DNA from: Acidobacteriota bacterium
GTDB taxonomy: Bacteria; Acidobacteriota; Terriglobia; Terriglobales; Acidobacteriaceae
NCBI GenBank assembly: GCA_018268915.1
Contig: JAFDVQ010000007.1
Span: 62,001-126,000 of the forward strand
DNA: 64,000 bases
Direction: 5' to 3'
Position numbers and translations under genes: made by a program
Notes under the pieces: generated by a model
What the model was told of the DNA's origin: nothing
The model's input: the letters and a program-made list of their open reading frames with translations, nothing else
Databases searched by the model: none
In this document: in pieces, positions 36,195-45,786 of the stretch
Position numbering within the stretch: the stretch's first letter is position 1
How the letters are laid out: every line of letters begins with the position of its first letter

Positions 36195-39100
36195 ATGATC
36201 TCTCGTGATTTGCCAGGACCCTTCTGCCCCGCGTTGAGGAGTTGCATCGCAATAGTCTTTGTGATCGTGGCGATCTTCATCTCGCCCGGTCACCTTCGTG
36301 CGCAGGCGACCCAAGGCACGATTGTTGGTAACGTCAGCGATCCGAGTGGCTCGGTCATACCGGGGGCCGCCGTCACTCTGACGAACATTCAGGAAGGAGC
36401 AGTTCGCACAACAAAATCCAACCGCTCCGGAGATTACCAGTTTCTCGACGTGAAAGCGGGGCAATACTCTATATCGATTTCAGCCAACGGATTCGCCGGC
36501 TGGACGGCATCGGATGTATCGCTGAATGTACGCCAGGAACTTCGTGTTGACGCAAAGCTGACGCTCGGGGCGGTGCAGCAAAAGGTAGAGGTGAATGGAG
36601 ACGCTTTAAGCGCCATACAGACCGACTCACCGACGATCAGCGGTACGTTGACGACGGAAGATGCCCAGAACCTGCCGGTCAATACGCGAGCGAGCTTTAG
36701 TGGGACCAGTCCGGCCGGAATCTTCGGCACGCTTCCCGGCGTTCAGATGGACCAGTCGGGAATCTCGTTGCAGGGGGCCTTGCCTTATCAGGTTGAGGTA
36801 ACGGTTGACGGAGTCACGGCAAAGGATGCCACCGGTGGCAACTTCCTGAACGATGCATTCCCGTCAACCGAATCGATCTCCCAGGTGCGTGCCGATGGAG
36901 TGTTGGCGAATGCCGAGTTTGGCGATCCCGGTCAAATCGTAGTCACAACCAAGGGTGGCACGAATTCACTTCACGGGACTGCCTTCTGGTACTACCAGAG
37001 CTCAGCGTTCAATGCCATCCCGTACACGTATCCGACGACCACCACCAAACCCAGCATTCACGGCAACACCTTCGGGGCCAGCATTGGTGGTCCTGTCGTG
37101 ATTCCACATGTCTATAACGGACATAGCAAGAGCTTCTTTTTCGGTACCTATGAAGGATGGCGCCATCCGGCACAGAGCACCATCTTCGAGGTCGTTCCCA
37201 GCACGCTGATGAAAAACGGCGACTTCTCGAAATATGTTGAACCGAACGGGTCCGGGGGCAACAGCTTTACGGGCCTGAATAATCCGTTCACTGGTGGCAG
37301 TTTCGGCACGTCGATCCCGCAGAGCCAGATCAACCCGATTGCTGTTTCCACTCTCTCGCAGTTCTATCCCGACCCGAACATTGGCGACCCGACGACGTAC
37401 ACCGACGATGGCGTTGCGAACTGGCAGTCAAACGTTGATAGCAGCGGACGCTCGAATCAGTACGACATCCGGGGTGATCAGTACATCGGGAGCAACCAGA
37501 AGTTTCTGATTTGGGGCAAGTTCACCTGGAAGAATTTTCCGATTACAAACCCCGAGCCACTCAACATTCCTTCCTCGCTGTCGATAAGCCAGAATCGCCA
37601 GATGAAGGTCGATACCAATTGGACCATTCGGCCCAATCTCATCAACGAGGGTGGATTCGGCTTCACGCGATTTACATCGGGTCAAAGCGACCCCTTTGAT
37701 GGCAATGCCTGGACGCAGCAGCAGGGATGGCAGGGATTGCAGAACCTGTTCTACAACGGCGTCCCCGAAATGGATTTCTACAACATCCAGAGCCTCAACG
37801 CCGACCGGCTTACAAGCCTCTCGAAATCGTTTACCAACGAGTACAGCGACGTGCTGATGTGGGTAAAAGGCAAACACACGTTCAGATTCGGCACCGACAT
37901 TCAGACGCTTGAGGCGGTCACACCGCTTGGATTTAATGGTGCAGACAACTACGGCACCTACCAGTTCAACACCAGTGGCAGTGAAGGCATGTTCACTGGC
38001 GTTGACTTTGCCGATTTTCTTCTTGGACTTCCCAACCAAAGCTTCTATGACGTCGTTCGCCAGGACAACGACGGTGTGTCTTCTCACTACCACTTTTTCG
38101 GTCAGGATGAGTGGCACATGAATAACAGGTTGACTGTTTCCTATGGCGTTCGCTACGAACTGCATCCGGCCTACTACGACAAATTTGGAGACATCGGGAA
38201 CTTCGACCCGAGCGTGCCACTTTCCGGACGCGTCATCTATCCCAATGGCAAGCAAGACCTGTTGGCTCAGGGCTACCTGGCAAGCGCAAATGCCTGCGAT
38301 CCGGACGGCGTGACCAAAACGAACAGCGCAACGGTGAATGGCGCGCCATGCATGGAGGTAGTGGGGAACAGCGCTGCTGGATTTCCGGCTGGTTTGAAGA
38401 AGTATCCGCATCTCCGCTTCATGCCTCGTTTCGGGGTGGCGTGGCGTCCATTTGCTGACGATAAGTGGGCAGTCCGCGCTGGATTTGGCATGTACAACAT
38501 CAATTTGCTGGGGTCCAACTTCTATTCGCTCACTGGCACCATCCAGGCATACACGCAGCAGTTCCAGAATTCGTTGAACACAGCGACCCATACACCGGGC
38601 TACCAATGGCCCGCTATTAATCCTGGCTCTGGCGGTAATGGCTGCACCAACTGCTACGGGACAGACTATTTTGGGACTGCGAACAGCACGAACTGGAAGG
38701 ACCCATATACGGAGCAATGGGCACTGACCATTGACCACGATTTCGGCCAGGGCTTTGCGGGTCGAATTTCTTATATCGGATCAGAGACGCATCAACTTGT
38801 CTGGGCTCCCGACGAGAACACGCTTCCTTTTTCCACGACGGTTTCGGCATTCATTGCGCCGATTTCTTCGCGCAAGTTCCCGAACTGGGGCCGCATCAAC
38901 ACACGGGCGACTGGCGCAAACGAGAACTACCATTCTCTGCAATTCGAAGGCCAGCACCGTTTACAGCACGGACTCGAGTTCAATTCGAGCTTTACCTGGG
39001 CCAAGGCTCTTGCCGACAATCAAGGGCCAGCCGGCACCGGGTTTGGAGGCGAGGGCGGTGGCGCCCGCGCGACTTCGATTCTCGATCGCCACGCCGATTA

Positions 39101-39887
39101 TGGAAATGCCTATGGGACGCGTCGCCTGCGCTGGGAGACAACCGCTCTCTACGACCTGCCTGTAGGCCGAGGCAAGATGCTCGGAGGAGCCATGTCCCGG
39201 TGGGCTGACCTGGCCGTCGGTGGATGGCGCCTGACGAGCATCCTCACCGTACAGAGCGGCCCATTTGAGACACCCTACTTCCCCAGCGGCGAGGGAGATC
39301 CTTCCGGTACCGGATCAGGCCTCGACGGAGCGCTTGGGGCCGGCGGGATCAGCTTTGATACCGGCCATCGGGATCAACATGCTGACCGGGTTTCCGGAGC
39401 AAGCGTCTCGCCCACTGGCGGCAAAACCCGCTTCCACTGGACGAACGCAAGCGCGTTCTCATGCCCGGGTGACCCCAACTGGCAACCGGGCTACGCCTGC
39501 GCGACCGGCAACGCTGGGGCATCTGTGAGTGACAGCGACGGCAATACAATTTGCAACGATTGCGAGCAGATCAACGGCGTTATCTATCAAGTCCCGGATC
39601 CGATCGGCCGGTTCGGAAATGCCCAGGTTGGCTCGGTCGAGGGCCCGGGGCTGGTCAATCTCTCTTCAGGCGTGAGCAAGACGTTCGGCATCACGGAAAG
39701 ATTCAAACTCAAGGCCGAGGGTACGTTTACGAATGTGCTAAACCACACTAATCTTGGCGACCCGGAGATGGACTTAAGTTCGTCCAGCTTTGGGTTGATC
39801 ACCGGTACTATCGGTTCGTACAACGGTACCAGTTCTGACTTTGGCGGAGCGCGCACAGGGCAGGTCTCTCTGCGCCTTGAGTTCTAG
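36195..39887 (+). CDS. Oar-like TonB-dependent receptor with carboxypeptidase-regulatory-like domain
   Basis: 1230 residues. A signal peptide (to about 38) is followed by a CarboxypepD_reg-like beta-sandwich (about 40-125: GTIVGNVSDPSGSVIPGAAVTLTNIQEGAVRTTKSNRSGDYQFLDVKAGQYSI, quoted only as landmark strands), then a plug domain (VEVTVDGVTAKDATGGNFLNDAFPS; NAEFGDPGQIVVTTKGGTNSLHGTAFWYYQS). A large outer-membrane barrel ends in TGQVSLRLEF, whose terminal Phe is typical. This is the abundant SusC/Oar-like group of acidobacteria, importing oligosaccharides or other polymers. GGAGG ten bases before the ATG. A strong terminator follows, so it is probably monocistronic. The substrate is likely tied to the divergent glycosidase, by position only. 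Confidence 0.93.
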   Translation: MISRDLPGPFCPALRSCIAIVFVIVAIFISPGHLRAQATQGTIVGNVSDPSGSVIPGAAVTLTNIQEGAVRTTKSNRSGDYQFLDVKAGQYSISISANGFAGWTASDVSLNVRQELRVDAKLTLGAVQQKVEVNGDALSAIQTDSPTISGTLTTEDAQNLPVNTRASFSGTSPAGIFGTLPGVQMDQSGISLQGALPYQVEVTVDGVTAKDATGGNFLNDAFPSTESISQVRADGVLANAEFGDPGQIVVTTKGGTNSLHGTAFWYYQSSAFNAIPYTYPTTTTKPSIHGNTFGASIGGPVVIPHVYNGHSKSFFFGTYEGWRHPAQSTIFEVVPSTLMKNGDFSKYVEPNGSGGNSFTGLNNPFTGGSFGTSIPQSQINPIAVSTLSQFYPDPNIGDPTTYTDDGVANWQSNVDSSGRSNQYDIRGDQYIGSNQKFLIWGKFTWKNFPITNPEPLNIPSSLSISQNRQMKVDTNWTIRPNLINEGGFGFTRFTSGQSDPFDGNAWTQQQGWQGLQNLFYNGVPEMDFYNIQSLNADRLTSLSKSFTNEYSDVLMWVKGKHTFRFGTDIQTLEAVTPLGFNGADNYGTYQFNTSGSEGMFTGVDFADFLLGLPNQSFYDVVRQDNDGVSSHYHFFGQDEWHMNNRLTVSYGVRYELHPAYYDKFGDIGNFDPSVPLSGRVIYPNGKQDLLAQGYLASANACDPDGVTKTNSATVNGAPCMEVVGNSAAGFPAGLKKYPHLRFMPRFGVAWRPFADDKWAVRAGFGMYNINLLGSNFYSLTGTIQAYTQQFQNSLNTATHTPGYQWPAINPGSGGNGCTNCYGTDYFGTANSTNWKDPYTEQWALTIDHDFGQGFAGRISYIGSETHQLVWAPDENTLPFSTTVSAFIAPISSRKFPNWGRINTRATGANENYHSLQFEGQHRLQHGLEFNSSFTWAKALADNQGPAGTGFGGEGGGARATSILDRHADYGNAYGTRRLRWETTALYDLPVGRGKMLGGAMSRWADLAVGGWRLTSILTVQSGPFETPYFPSGEGDPSGTGSGLDGALGAGGISFDTGHRDQHADRVSGASVSPTGGKTRFHWTNASAFSCPGDPNWQPGYACATGNAGASVSDSDGNTICNDCEQINGVIYQVPDPIGRFGNAQVGSVEGPGLVNLSSGVSKTFGITERFKLKAEGTFTNVLNHTNLGDPEMDLSSSSFGLITGTIGSYNGTSSDFGGARTGQVSLRLEF

Positions 39888-39906
39888 TCAGGCAAGGCTG
39901 ATCTGG

Positions 39907-39958
39907 TGCCGCAGGAACGATGCAAGACTACTTGCTCGTGTTCTGCGGCATGCTTTTT
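39907..39958 (+). terminator. Rho-independent terminator after the TonB receptor
   Basis: TGCCGCAG (39907-39914) pairs with CTGCGGCA (39943-39950), with an inner CAAG/CTTG pair (39923-39926 and 39931-39934), followed by GC and five T bases (39954-39958). It separates the receptor from the permease operon. Confidence 0.8.
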
Positions 39959-40042
39959 CATTCTCAAGCAACCGATCAGGACGTTATGATTCCCTCCTGA
40001 CGCAAGCATCCAAGCTTCAGTCAGCGGGACGCCAGTCGATTT

Positions 40043-41533
40043 ATGTCGAACACACCATCGTCGAGTGACGAGCAGGATCTCAAACACTTCGGTTACGCAC
40101 AGGAACTCTTCCGCAGTATGGGAGGGTTTTCGAACTTCGCCATTTCCTTCTCCATCATTTCCATCCTGACGGGCGCTGTCACCCTCTATGGGTACGGTCT
40201 GAACCTGGGTGGTCCCCTCGAGATGTCTCTGGGGTGGCCGGTGGCGACACTGTTCACGTTGTTGCTTGCTGCCAGCATGGCGGAGCTGTGTTCCGCCTAT
40301 CCGACTTCTGGAGCGATGTATCACTGGGCGACCGCGCTCGGTGGACGCGCGCCCGGATGGTTTGTCGCTTCCCTGAACATTGTTGGCCTGATCGCTGCCC
40401 TGGCAGGAATCAACTTCAGCGCCGCCCAGTTCGTCTTGCCGTTTCTGGGGATTTCGCCATCGCCGGGTCACGTGTTTCTCATGTTTGCTTTCACACTACT
40501 GGTGCACGGCCTGATCAATCATTTTGGTGTGCGGCTTGTCGCATTGCTGAACAACACGAGCGTGGTGATCCACATCATCGGTGTGTTTGCAATTGCTGGC
40601 GTGCTCTTCTGGCTTGCGCCGCGCCAGCCCGTCTCATTTCTCGCCAGCACCAGCAACTCGAGCGGGCATCCGTACACCTGGGCGTTTCTTCTGGGATTGC
40701 TGCAGGCGCATTGGACCTACACCGGTTTCGATGGATCCGCTCACATGGCAGAGGAAACGCACGACCCGCGCCGCGTCGCTCCCTGGGGCACGGTGATTGC
40801 GGTGGCCGTTTCTGGGGTGGTGGGATATATCCTCCTGCTTTCTATTACGTTGGCGATTCGATCGGTCCCCGAAGTCCTCGCAGCGCATGACGCGCAGGGA
40901 AACCCGATTCCAGCCGCAATTGCGATTCTCCAGTCCGGCCTGGGATACCGTTTCGGCAATGCTCTCGCGGCCTTCGCTTCGGTAGCGATGTGGTTCTGCG
41001 GTCTCTCCTGTGTGACCTCTGCCTCTCGCGCCATCTACTCCCTCGCTCGCGATCACGGCACTCCCTTCGCTGCGACGATGCAGAAGGTCAGTACGAAACA
41101 TGGAACTCCCGTTGCAGCTATCTGGGCGACGGTAATAGCTGCCCTGGCGGCAATGGCCTGGACGGGCGCCGTTCCGATCGTCACTTCACTCAGCACCGTA
41201 GCGTTGTATCTGGCTTATGTTATTCCCGTGGCACTCGGCTTGCGTGCTCGCTTGCGTGGCTCGGACTGGCCCAAGCTGGCGATATGGACATTGGGCAGAT
41301 GGGGAACAGCCTTGAACAGCATCGCTCTCGTCTATACTCTCTTCATTTGTTTCGTGCTGATGATGCCGCCGAATCAACTGGCCGCCAAAACTCTTGTAGG
41401 AGTCCTGATCGTTCTGTCCCTGGTATATATCCTCGAAGTGCGGCGCAAATTTATAACTCCGGGCTGGGTTGCGGAACTGCAGCGCATCCCTGGAGATGCC
41501 ACGACGCAGGCGGTCGAGAGCGAAGCCGACTGA
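40043..41533 (+). CDS. APC-family amino-acid/amine permease
   Basis: 496 residues and about 12 transmembrane helices. The N-terminus DLKHFGYAQELFRSMGGFSNFAISFSIISILTGAVTLYGYGL and the HWTYTGFDGSAHMAEETHDPRRVAPWG segment (helix 6 to following loop) are typical of the GABA/choline/ethanolamine-permease branch of the APC superfamily. It starts a four-gene series with an iron alcohol dehydrogenase, an aldehyde dehydrogenase and a glutamine-synthetase-like ligase, so it probably imports the amine used by that pathway. The start ATG follows the terminator of the receptor gene by about 85 bases. Confidence 0.88.
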   Translation: MSNTPSSSDEQDLKHFGYAQELFRSMGGFSNFAISFSIISILTGAVTLYGYGLNLGGPLEMSLGWPVATLFTLLLAASMAELCSAYPTSGAMYHWATALGGRAPGWFVASLNIVGLIAALAGINFSAAQFVLPFLGISPSPGHVFLMFAFTLLVHGLINHFGVRLVALLNNTSVVIHIIGVFAIAGVLFWLAPRQPVSFLASTSNSSGHPYTWAFLLGLLQAHWTYTGFDGSAHMAEETHDPRRVAPWGTVIAVAVSGVVGYILLLSITLAIRSVPEVLAAHDAQGNPIPAAIAILQSGLGYRFGNALAAFASVAMWFCGLSCVTSASRAIYSLARDHGTPFAATMQKVSTKHGTPVAAIWATVIAALAAMAWTGAVPIVTSLSTVALYLAYVIPVALGLRARLRGSDWPKLAIWTLGRWGTALNSIALVYTLFICFVLMMPPNQLAAKTLVGVLIVLSLVYILEVRRKFITPGWVAELQRIPGDATTQAVESEAD

Positions 41534-41584
41534 TCTCTTCCAGGCAGATTGCAAACATATCGCAGCATTGTGCAGGAGCATAGG

Positions 41585-42751
41585 ATGTTCGAGAACATCG
41601 AGAACTTTTCTTTCCCGACTCGAATCGTTTTTGGTCGCGGAGCAGTCCGGCAACTCCCGATATGTCTGGACGAAATAGGCGTTCGGCGGCCAATGGTTGT
41701 GACCGATCCAGGTCTTCGCGCTGCTCCTCCCTTCAAATCGGTTGAAGCGGCATTGCAGGCACGTGGAGTTCAATACGAGGTATTTTATGGCGTTCATCCA
41801 AACCCGGTAGAGGAGGATGTGGTTCAGGCCTCCGCGATCTATCGCTCCGCAGGTTGCGATGGGGTGATCGGTGTTGGCGGAGGAAGCGCCATCGATGTGG
41901 CAAAAGCCACCGTCATCATGGCTCGGCATGAAGGGTCGCTTGCAGATTTCGAAGCACAGGCCGGTGGGATGGCGCGCCTGACCGGCCCCTACGATCCGAT
42001 CATCGCGATTCCGACCACTGCAGGCACAGGCAGTGAAGTGGGCAGGTCCTCCGTGATCACTTCCCACAAGTTGAAGCGAAAGATCATCATTTTCAGTCCC
42101 TGGCTGATGCCGAAAAGGGCGGTACTCGATCCAGAATTGACCGTCAGTCTTCCTCCGTTTTTAACTGCGGCCACCGGCATGGACGCATTCACGCATTGCC
42201 TGGAATCACTGACCTGCCCGGTCTACCACCCCCTCTGCGATGCAATCGCAATACACGGTCTGGAGTTGGTCGTTCGCTACCTGGAGCGAGCGACACGCGA
42301 TGGCGGAGATATCGAAGCACGCGGCAATATGCTGGTTGCGGCATCGATGGGAGCGATTGCATTTCAGAAGGATCTTGGGGCTACCCATTCGCTGGCGCAT
42401 CCCTTGTCCACGGAATTCGGCTTGCATCACGGCTTGGCAAATGCGCTTTGTCTTCCAGCCGTGATGAAATTCAACGTGGATGTGGCGGCGCCGCATTATG
42501 CGCGGTTGGCTCAAATGTATGGCAGCAGCAGATCCGATAAGACCGATGGTCACCAGGCTGCCGAAGCAGTCGAGAAGGTGGAAGGCATGATCGATCGTCT
42601 TGGGATAAAGCGAGGTCTGCGCAATCATGGCGTGCCCAAGGAGAGCCTGAAGGGTTTAGCGGAAAGCGCATTTGCAGATTCCTGTCACAAGACAAATGTG
42701 CGGCCGTGCACTCAGGAAGATCTGCTTAAGCTCTATGAGGAGAGTTGGTGA
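41585..42751 (+). CDS. Iron-containing alcohol dehydrogenase
   Basis: 388 residues from the ATG at 41585, preceded by AGGAG; the frame is open 12 codons further. Group III ADH features are all seen: GVIGVGGGSAIDVAKA (nucleotide binding), IPTTAGTGSEV, and the metal ligands in MDAFTHCLE (Asp and His) and HSLAHPLSTEFGLHHGLANA (two further His). It oxidises a primary alcohol or reduces an aldehyde with NAD. Its stop overlaps the aldehyde dehydrogenase start by one base, so a two-step alcohol-to-acid oxidation is implied. Confidence 0.94.
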   Translation: MFENIENFSFPTRIVFGRGAVRQLPICLDEIGVRRPMVVTDPGLRAAPPFKSVEAALQARGVQYEVFYGVHPNPVEEDVVQASAIYRSAGCDGVIGVGGGSAIDVAKATVIMARHEGSLADFEAQAGGMARLTGPYDPIIAIPTTAGTGSEVGRSSVITSHKLKRKIIIFSPWLMPKRAVLDPELTVSLPPFLTAATGMDAFTHCLESLTCPVYHPLCDAIAIHGLELVVRYLERATRDGGDIEARGNMLVAASMGAIAFQKDLGATHSLAHPLSTEFGLHHGLANALCLPAVMKFNVDVAAPHYARLAQMYGSSRSDKTDGHQAAEAVEKVEGMIDRLGIKRGLRNHGVPKESLKGLAESAFADSCHKTNVRPCTQEDLLKLYEESW

Positions 42752-44142
42752 TGACGACCTCCTCGATCAGCCTGATCAATCCAGCAACGGAAGAGACTTT
42801 TCGGACGCTCGAAATGACTTCCGAAGCGGAAGTTGGTGCCATTCTCGAGCGAATGCGCGCCGCTCAACAGCAGTGGCGTGCAGTTCCTGTAAGTGAACGC
42901 GTAGAGATATGCCGAGGATTTGTTGACGCGTTCCGCAAGATGCGGGAGAGCGTGGCGCTTGATGTCACCCGGCAAATGGGAAAGCCTTTGACGCAGGCTC
43001 AACGCGAAGTGGACACGATGCTCGATCGCGCTGAGACCATGCTTCGTATTGCTCCATCAGCCTTACAGGACGAGTTACTGGAGCCGCGTGCGGGTTTTCG
43101 ACGGTTCATTCGCCATGAGCCGCTCGGAATCGTGCTGGATATTCCTGCATGGAATTATCCGCTGTTGATCGCGGTGAATGTCGTTATTCCCGCTCTGCTG
43201 GCGGGCAACGCAGTTCTGATCAAGCATGCCCGCCTCACTCCACTGTGCGGCGACGCGTTCATCCATGCGTTCCGCCAGACCAACCTGCCGCGCGACCTGG
43301 TCGCTTCCATCCACGTCGGCCATGAAACGATCGCTCGCCTGATCAGGCATCGCGAAGTTGACTTCATCTCTTTTACTGGCTCTGTTGAAGGAGGGCGCGA
43401 AGTCTATCGTCAGGCTTCGGCTCAACTGCTCGACATGGGACTGGAGCTTGGAGGCAAAGATCCGGCGTTGGTCTGTGAGGACGCAAACTTCGACTTTGCG
43501 GTACCTAACCTCGTCGACGGGGCCTTCTACAACACCGGACAGAGTTGTTGTGCCATAGAGCGGATCTACGTGATGCGCCCCCTGTTCGCAAGATTCGTGG
43601 ACGCATTTGTCGCGGAAGTAAAGAAGTATTCCGTCGGAGATCCCGAGAATCCTGCAACCGGAATAGGTCCGCTTGCGCAGCCCAAAGCCCTCGACTTTCT
43701 GAAGCACCAGGTTGACCGGGCAGTGGAAGCGGGCGCCAGGGTCTTGACCGGCGGAAAGCGGATGCCGGGCAAAGGATACTTCTTTGAGCCTACTGTGCTC
43801 GTCGATGTGAACCACGGCATGGAATTGATGAGCGAAGAGAGTTTCGGCCCGGTGATCGGGATTATGGCAGTCGATTCAGAAGAAGAGGGAATTCGATTGA
43901 TGAACGACAGCCAGTATGGGCTGACCGCCTCGATATGGACCGAGGACGTGGAACGAGGAGAATCGCTTTCGAATGCAGTTGCGGCTGGAACCGTCTACCT
44001 GAATCGCTGTGACTACCTTGATCCAGAGCTCGCATGGGTCGGGATCAAAGATAGCGGCCACGGCTGCACTCTATCCAGGTTGGGTTTTCATCACCTTACC
44101 CGCCCTAAGAGCTTCAACATGCGGACGCAGACAACAGGCTGA
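42751..44142 (+). CDS. Aldehyde dehydrogenase (NAD(P)-dependent)
   Basis: 463 residues from the ATG at 42751, which shares a base with the preceding stop; GAGGAG lies eight bases upstream. Motifs: cofactor loop FTGSVEGGREVYRQAS, general base in LELGGKDPALV (Glu), catalytic Cys in NTGQSCCAIERIYV, and C-terminal EESFGPVIGIMAV. It belongs to the ALDH superfamily near succinate-semialdehyde/gamma-glutamyl-aldehyde type enzymes. It would oxidise the aldehyde made by the iron alcohol dehydrogenase, possibly a gamma-glutamylated aldehyde in view of the ligase downstream. Confidence 0.93.
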   Translation: MTTSSISLINPATEETFRTLEMTSEAEVGAILERMRAAQQQWRAVPVSERVEICRGFVDAFRKMRESVALDVTRQMGKPLTQAQREVDTMLDRAETMLRIAPSALQDELLEPRAGFRRFIRHEPLGIVLDIPAWNYPLLIAVNVVIPALLAGNAVLIKHARLTPLCGDAFIHAFRQTNLPRDLVASIHVGHETIARLIRHREVDFISFTGSVEGGREVYRQASAQLLDMGLELGGKDPALVCEDANFDFAVPNLVDGAFYNTGQSCCAIERIYVMRPLFARFVDAFVAEVKKYSVGDPENPATGIGPLAQPKALDFLKHQVDRAVEAGARVLTGGKRMPGKGYFFEPTVLVDVNHGMELMSEESFGPVIGIMAVDSEEEGIRLMNDSQYGLTASIWTEDVERGESLSNAVAAGTVYLNRCDYLDPELAWVGIKDSGHGCTLSRLGFHHLTRPKSFNMRTQTTG

Positions 44143-44150
44143 GGAGTTCG

Positions 44151-45524
44151 ATGAAGACGAATGGGATGCTGACTCTCGAAGAGCTTCGAACCGCGACGGA
44201 AGAAGGTCGCGTGGATACGGTACTTCTAGCGTTCACCGACATATACGGACGCCAGTTTGGCAAGAGACTGGATGCGCGATTCTTCCTTGAGAATGAGGAG
44301 CCCGGAACGCATGCCTGCGATTACCTCCTGACGACCGATATGGAGATGAATCCCGTCGCGGGTTACAAGTTCGCGAACTGGGAGCGAGGCTATGGTGATG
44401 TCCATATGCGGGCAGATCTTTCAACCCTTCGTCTTGCATCCTGGCTGGATCGCACCGCTCTCGTTACCTGCGATCTATTGGACTGTCGCTCGCACGAGCT
44501 TGTAGAACATGCGCCGCGTTCCATACTTCGCAAACAGATCAATCGGGCCGCGCACCTCGGCTACTCCGCAGCCGCGGGCACTGAATTGGAATACTACATT
44601 TTCAACAACTCTTACCGGCACGCAGCAGCCGCCAAATACGACGGTCTCGAAGCGGCGGGATGGTATCTCGAGGACTATCACGTTCTGCAGGGCACTCGAG
44701 AAGAAAAGCTGAATGGTGCGGTGCGCCGGCATCTATCGCAGTCCGGCGTCCCGGTGGAATGTTCGAAGGGCGAGTGGGGCAAGGGCCAGCACGAGCTGAA
44801 TGTGCGATATGCCGACGCCCTCGCGATGGCGGATCGCCACGTCGTCTTCAAGCAGTGTTTCAAGGAAGTTGCAGACAGCCTGGACATGAGTGTCACCTTC
44901 ATGGCGAAGCCCGATGCAGGCCAGGCCGGCTCAAGTTGTCATCTGCATCTGAGCCTTTGGAAAGATGGCAAGAATGCGATGGCCGGCGATAATCAGTTGG
45001 GGCCGATTCGATGCAGCGACACGTTTCGCTGGTTTCTGGGTGGATGGATCGCGCATGTACCCGAGTTCATGGTGTTCTATGCTCCGACCATTAACTCATA
45101 CAAGCGATTTCAGTCGGGCTCGTGGGCGCCAACGCGACTGGCTTGGTGCTACGACAACCGAACTGCAAGCTTCCGCGTTGTGGGCGCGGGATCGAGCCTC
45201 CGCATTGAGTGCCGGATTCCGGGAGCCGACTGCAATCCCTATTTAGCCATCGCAGCTGCATTGGCGTCGGGATTGGATGGTATCGCCAAGAAGACTGATC
45301 CGCCACCCATCTTCGAAGGCGATCTTTACGCCGCAACCGACATGCCGTCTATTCCCGCGACGTTGAGAGAAGCAACCGAACTCTTTGCCGGCAGCGAACT
45401 CGTTCGAGATACCTTGGGAGCTGAGGTCACTACCCACTACGCTCACTTTTTCCGGTCAGAACAGGCTGCATTCGATGGATCGGTGACAGATTGGGAACGC
45501 CGGCGTTATTTCGAGCAGATCTAG
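44151..45524 (+). CDS. Glutamine-synthetase-family ligase (PuuA/GlnA3/GlnA4-like)
   Basis: 457 residues. The GS beta-grasp (residues about 15-110) and catalytic domain are present: TELEYYIFNNSYRHA, ECSKGEWGKGQHELNVRYADAL, GSSCHLHLSL, NSYKRFQSGSWAPTRLAWCYDNRTASFRV, ADCNPYLAIAAALASG. The GKGQHELN segment and lack of a GlnA-type C-terminal adenylylation loop point to the gamma-glutamyl-amine ligases (PuuA for putrescine, GlnA4 for ethanolamine, IpuC for isopropylamine) and not housekeeping GlnA. It would attach glutamate to an amine using ATP. Eight bases after the aldehyde dehydrogenase gene. No gamma-glutamyl hydrolase is seen. Confidence 0.88.
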   Translation: MKTNGMLTLEELRTATEEGRVDTVLLAFTDIYGRQFGKRLDARFFLENEEPGTHACDYLLTTDMEMNPVAGYKFANWERGYGDVHMRADLSTLRLASWLDRTALVTCDLLDCRSHELVEHAPRSILRKQINRAAHLGYSAAAGTELEYYIFNNSYRHAAAAKYDGLEAAGWYLEDYHVLQGTREEKLNGAVRRHLSQSGVPVECSKGEWGKGQHELNVRYADALAMADRHVVFKQCFKEVADSLDMSVTFMAKPDAGQAGSSCHLHLSLWKDGKNAMAGDNQLGPIRCSDTFRWFLGGWIAHVPEFMVFYAPTINSYKRFQSGSWAPTRLAWCYDNRTASFRVVGAGSSLRIECRIPGADCNPYLAIAAALASGLDGIAKKTDPPPIFEGDLYAATDMPSIPATLREATELFAGSELVRDTLGAEVTTHYAHFFRSEQAAFDGSVTDWERRRYFEQI

Positions 45525-45786
45525 GGGTATGTCTAAGCCAGCAGACTGTTAAATCTGGCCACTTGGCAAGGCGTCTGAGTCTCTGCTCGTTGCAAGATTT
45601 TACGCATTGAATACTCACGCGCCGCCGATGAGTTCATAGTTCTGTCTCTCCAAGGCTGGCCAGGGTTTGCGTGAGTCGTTTCATCTGCACAAACTCGTAT
45701 TTTGCGACGGGAAATCGCCGCCCGGACTGCGCGTGTAATTTCCAGAATTTTCAGGGAACTTTATTCGTGCTGTCCGGTAATCATGG

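Noticed and set aside
37428..38738. 436-codon minus-strand frame inside the TonB receptor gene
   Set aside because: The plus-strand receptor is unmistakable over the whole stretch; the antisense translation is a codon-bias shadow.
45755..45774. GGAAC ... GTCC upstream of the ECF sigma gene as a self-regulated promoter
   Set aside because: The -35-like element is good, but only 12 bases separate it from the -10-like GTC, whereas ECF promoters need about 16-17, so I do not list it as a promoter.
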